Assembly (NCBI GenBank): GCA_002428445.1
Contig: DIWJ01000057.1
Span: 1-64,000 of the forward strand
Direction: 5' to 3'
DNA: 64,000 nucleotides
Source of the DNA: Syntrophaceae bacterium UBA6109
GTDB taxonomy: Bacteria; Desulfobacterota; Syntrophia; Syntrophales; UBA6109
Part shown: piece by piece, positions 63,203 to 64,000 of the stretch
Numbering within the stretch: the first letter of the stretch is position 1
Layout of the letters: the number at the start of each line of letters is the position of its first letter
Made by a program: the position numbers and the translations under genes
Notes under the pieces: generated by a model
The model's input: only the letters and a program-made list of their open reading frames with translations
Told to the model about the DNA's origin: nothing
Databases searched by the model: none

Positions 63203-64000
63203 ATGGGCAAGGCGCAATCTCCGGTTTATGACGTCGAGGCACTCGCCGCCATCATCCGCAAACTGAGGAGCCCGGACGGCTGTCCCTGGGATCGGGAGCA
63301 GCGCAAGGAAGATCTCGGGCGATACCTTCTCGAGGAGTCGTACGAGGTCGTCGACGCCATCCGGGACGGCAGCCCGGAAGCCCTCAAGGAGGAGCTGGGA
63401 GATCTCCTCTTCCAGATCCTCTTTCTGGTCCGCCTTGCGGAAGAGGCGGCTGAATTTTCTTTTGCGGATGTAACGGCGGCCGTGGGCGGAAAGATGATCC
63501 GGCGCCATCCCCACGTCTACGGGCAGGTCCGCGTGAACGGCGTCGCGGACGTCAAGGCAAACTGGAAGGATATCAAGGAGCGCCTCGAAAAGAAACCTCC
63601 GGACAGGCAGGGGGCGCTGGAGAGCGTCCCCCGCGCGCTGCCCGCCCTGGCGAGGGCGCAGCGGATCGGCGAAGCGGCCGCCAGGGCCGGTTTCGACTGG
63701 GAAGATGCCGGCGGGGTCCTGAAGAAGATCGACGAGGAACTGGCCGAACTCCGCGCCGCCCTGACAGCGAAAGAAAAGGAGCGGATCGATGAAGAGATCG
63801 GCGATCTCCTCTTCAGCGTCGTCAACCTCTGCCGTTTTGTGAAGGTGGACGCGGAGCAATCCTTGACGGAGGCGGTGAAAAAATTTATAGAACGCTTCCG
63901 CCGCATCGAGGAGCGGCTCCGCCGGGAAGGCCTGTCGCCGGCCGAGGCGACGTTCCAGCGGCTGGACAGCCTCTGGAATGAAGTCAAGAAGGAAGAAGAA
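63203..64000 (+). CDS. mazG: Nucleoside triphosphate pyrophosphohydrolase MazG (cut at window edge)
   Basis: Open frame of 266 codons running off the right edge; the family is about 260-280 aa, so only the tail is missing. Starts at ATG 63203 behind AAGAGG. Two MazG repeats: the first with SPDGCPWDREQ, LLEESYEVVDAI and EELGDLLFQILF, the second with AGFDWED, EELAEL and EEIGDLLFSVVNL, each carrying the ExxE..ExxD metal-binding pattern. It hydrolyses NTPs/dNTPs to NMPs and PPi, cleaning non-canonical nucleotides and tuning ppGpp. Confidence 0.93.
   Translation, partial: MGKAQSPVYDVEALAAIIRKLRSPDGCPWDREQRKEDLGRYLLEESYEVVDAIRDGSPEALKEELGDLLFQILFLVRLAEEAAEFSFADVTAAVGGKMIRRHPHVYGQVRVNGVADVKANWKDIKERLEKKPPDRQGALESVPRALPALARAQRIGEAAARAGFDWEDAGGVLKKIDEELAELRAALTAKEKERIDEEIGDLLFSVVNLCRFVKVDAEQSLTEAVKKFIERFRRIEERLRREGLSPAEATFQRLDSLWNEVKKEEE

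Overview
The window is GC-rich, with compact gene neighbourhoods that fit an anaerobic, fatty-acid-degrading member of the Desulfobacterota (former Deltaproteobacteria), most like the Syntrophales (Syntrophus/Smithella relatives). This is an inference from gene content: a beta-oxidation operon under a TetR regulator, a G. sulfurreducens-like type IV pilin with a sigma-54-type promoter, an oxalate/formate-type MFS carrier, GlcD/GlcF oxidoreductase subunits, FolE2 and dispersed REP-like repeats. No rRNA, CRISPR array, phage or transposase gene was seen. The window opens inside a tRNA-Val and closes inside mazG.

Region 1 (1-9.4 kb): a sirtuin with desuccinylase-type residues faces a fadE-fadN-fadA operon across a block of dispersed repeats. 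A TetR regulator lies upstream of the operon, followed by a 55-aa membrane peptide and a universal stress protein. Region 2 (9.4-32 kb): a large surface-glycan or glycoprotein locus. It holds two polyprenyl-phosphate glycosyltransferases (DPM1-like and ArnC-like), a GT9 transferase, a GT39/GT83-type transferase, a YfhO-like protein, WecE aminotransferase, two methyltransferases, two radical SAM proteins, an ATP-grasp ligase, a flippase-like LPG-synthase-type membrane protein and four paralogous TMTC-like proteins (multispanning GT-C core plus C-terminal TPRs). The long minus-strand run starts at a type IV pilin. The parts fit a pathway that makes a modified amino sugar, loads it on a lipid carrier, flips it and transfers it to a periplasmic protein, possibly the pilin itself. 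This is the best candidate for an undescribed system.

Region 3 (32-43.6 kb): queD-folE2-nadE and a zinc-ribbon peptide form an overlapping operon behind a promoter that predicts a leaderless transcript. Next come an HNH protein, a DUF948/YtxH-type pair and an Ala/Pro-rich lipoprotein. A hydantoinase-A/HDAC-like/carboxymuconolactone-decarboxylase trio is bracketed by inverted copies of a ~116-bp repeat. MsrA and a membrane-anchored metallophosphoesterase follow.

Region 4 (43.6-53.4 kb): a ferric-iron-type ABC importer, a gamma-glutamyltransferase-like protein, a MITE-like inverted repeat, a DUF488 protein, and a FIST protein overlapping a hybrid histidine kinase. Region 5 (53.4-64 kb): a yybP-ykoY (Mn2+) riboswitch with a terminator precedes a SERCA-like P-type ATPase, so the pump is probably a Mn2+ exporter. 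Then come an OmpA/DUF4398-like envelope pair, glcD plus a frameshifted glcF, an OFA-family MFS carrier with a textbook promoter and terminator, and mazG.
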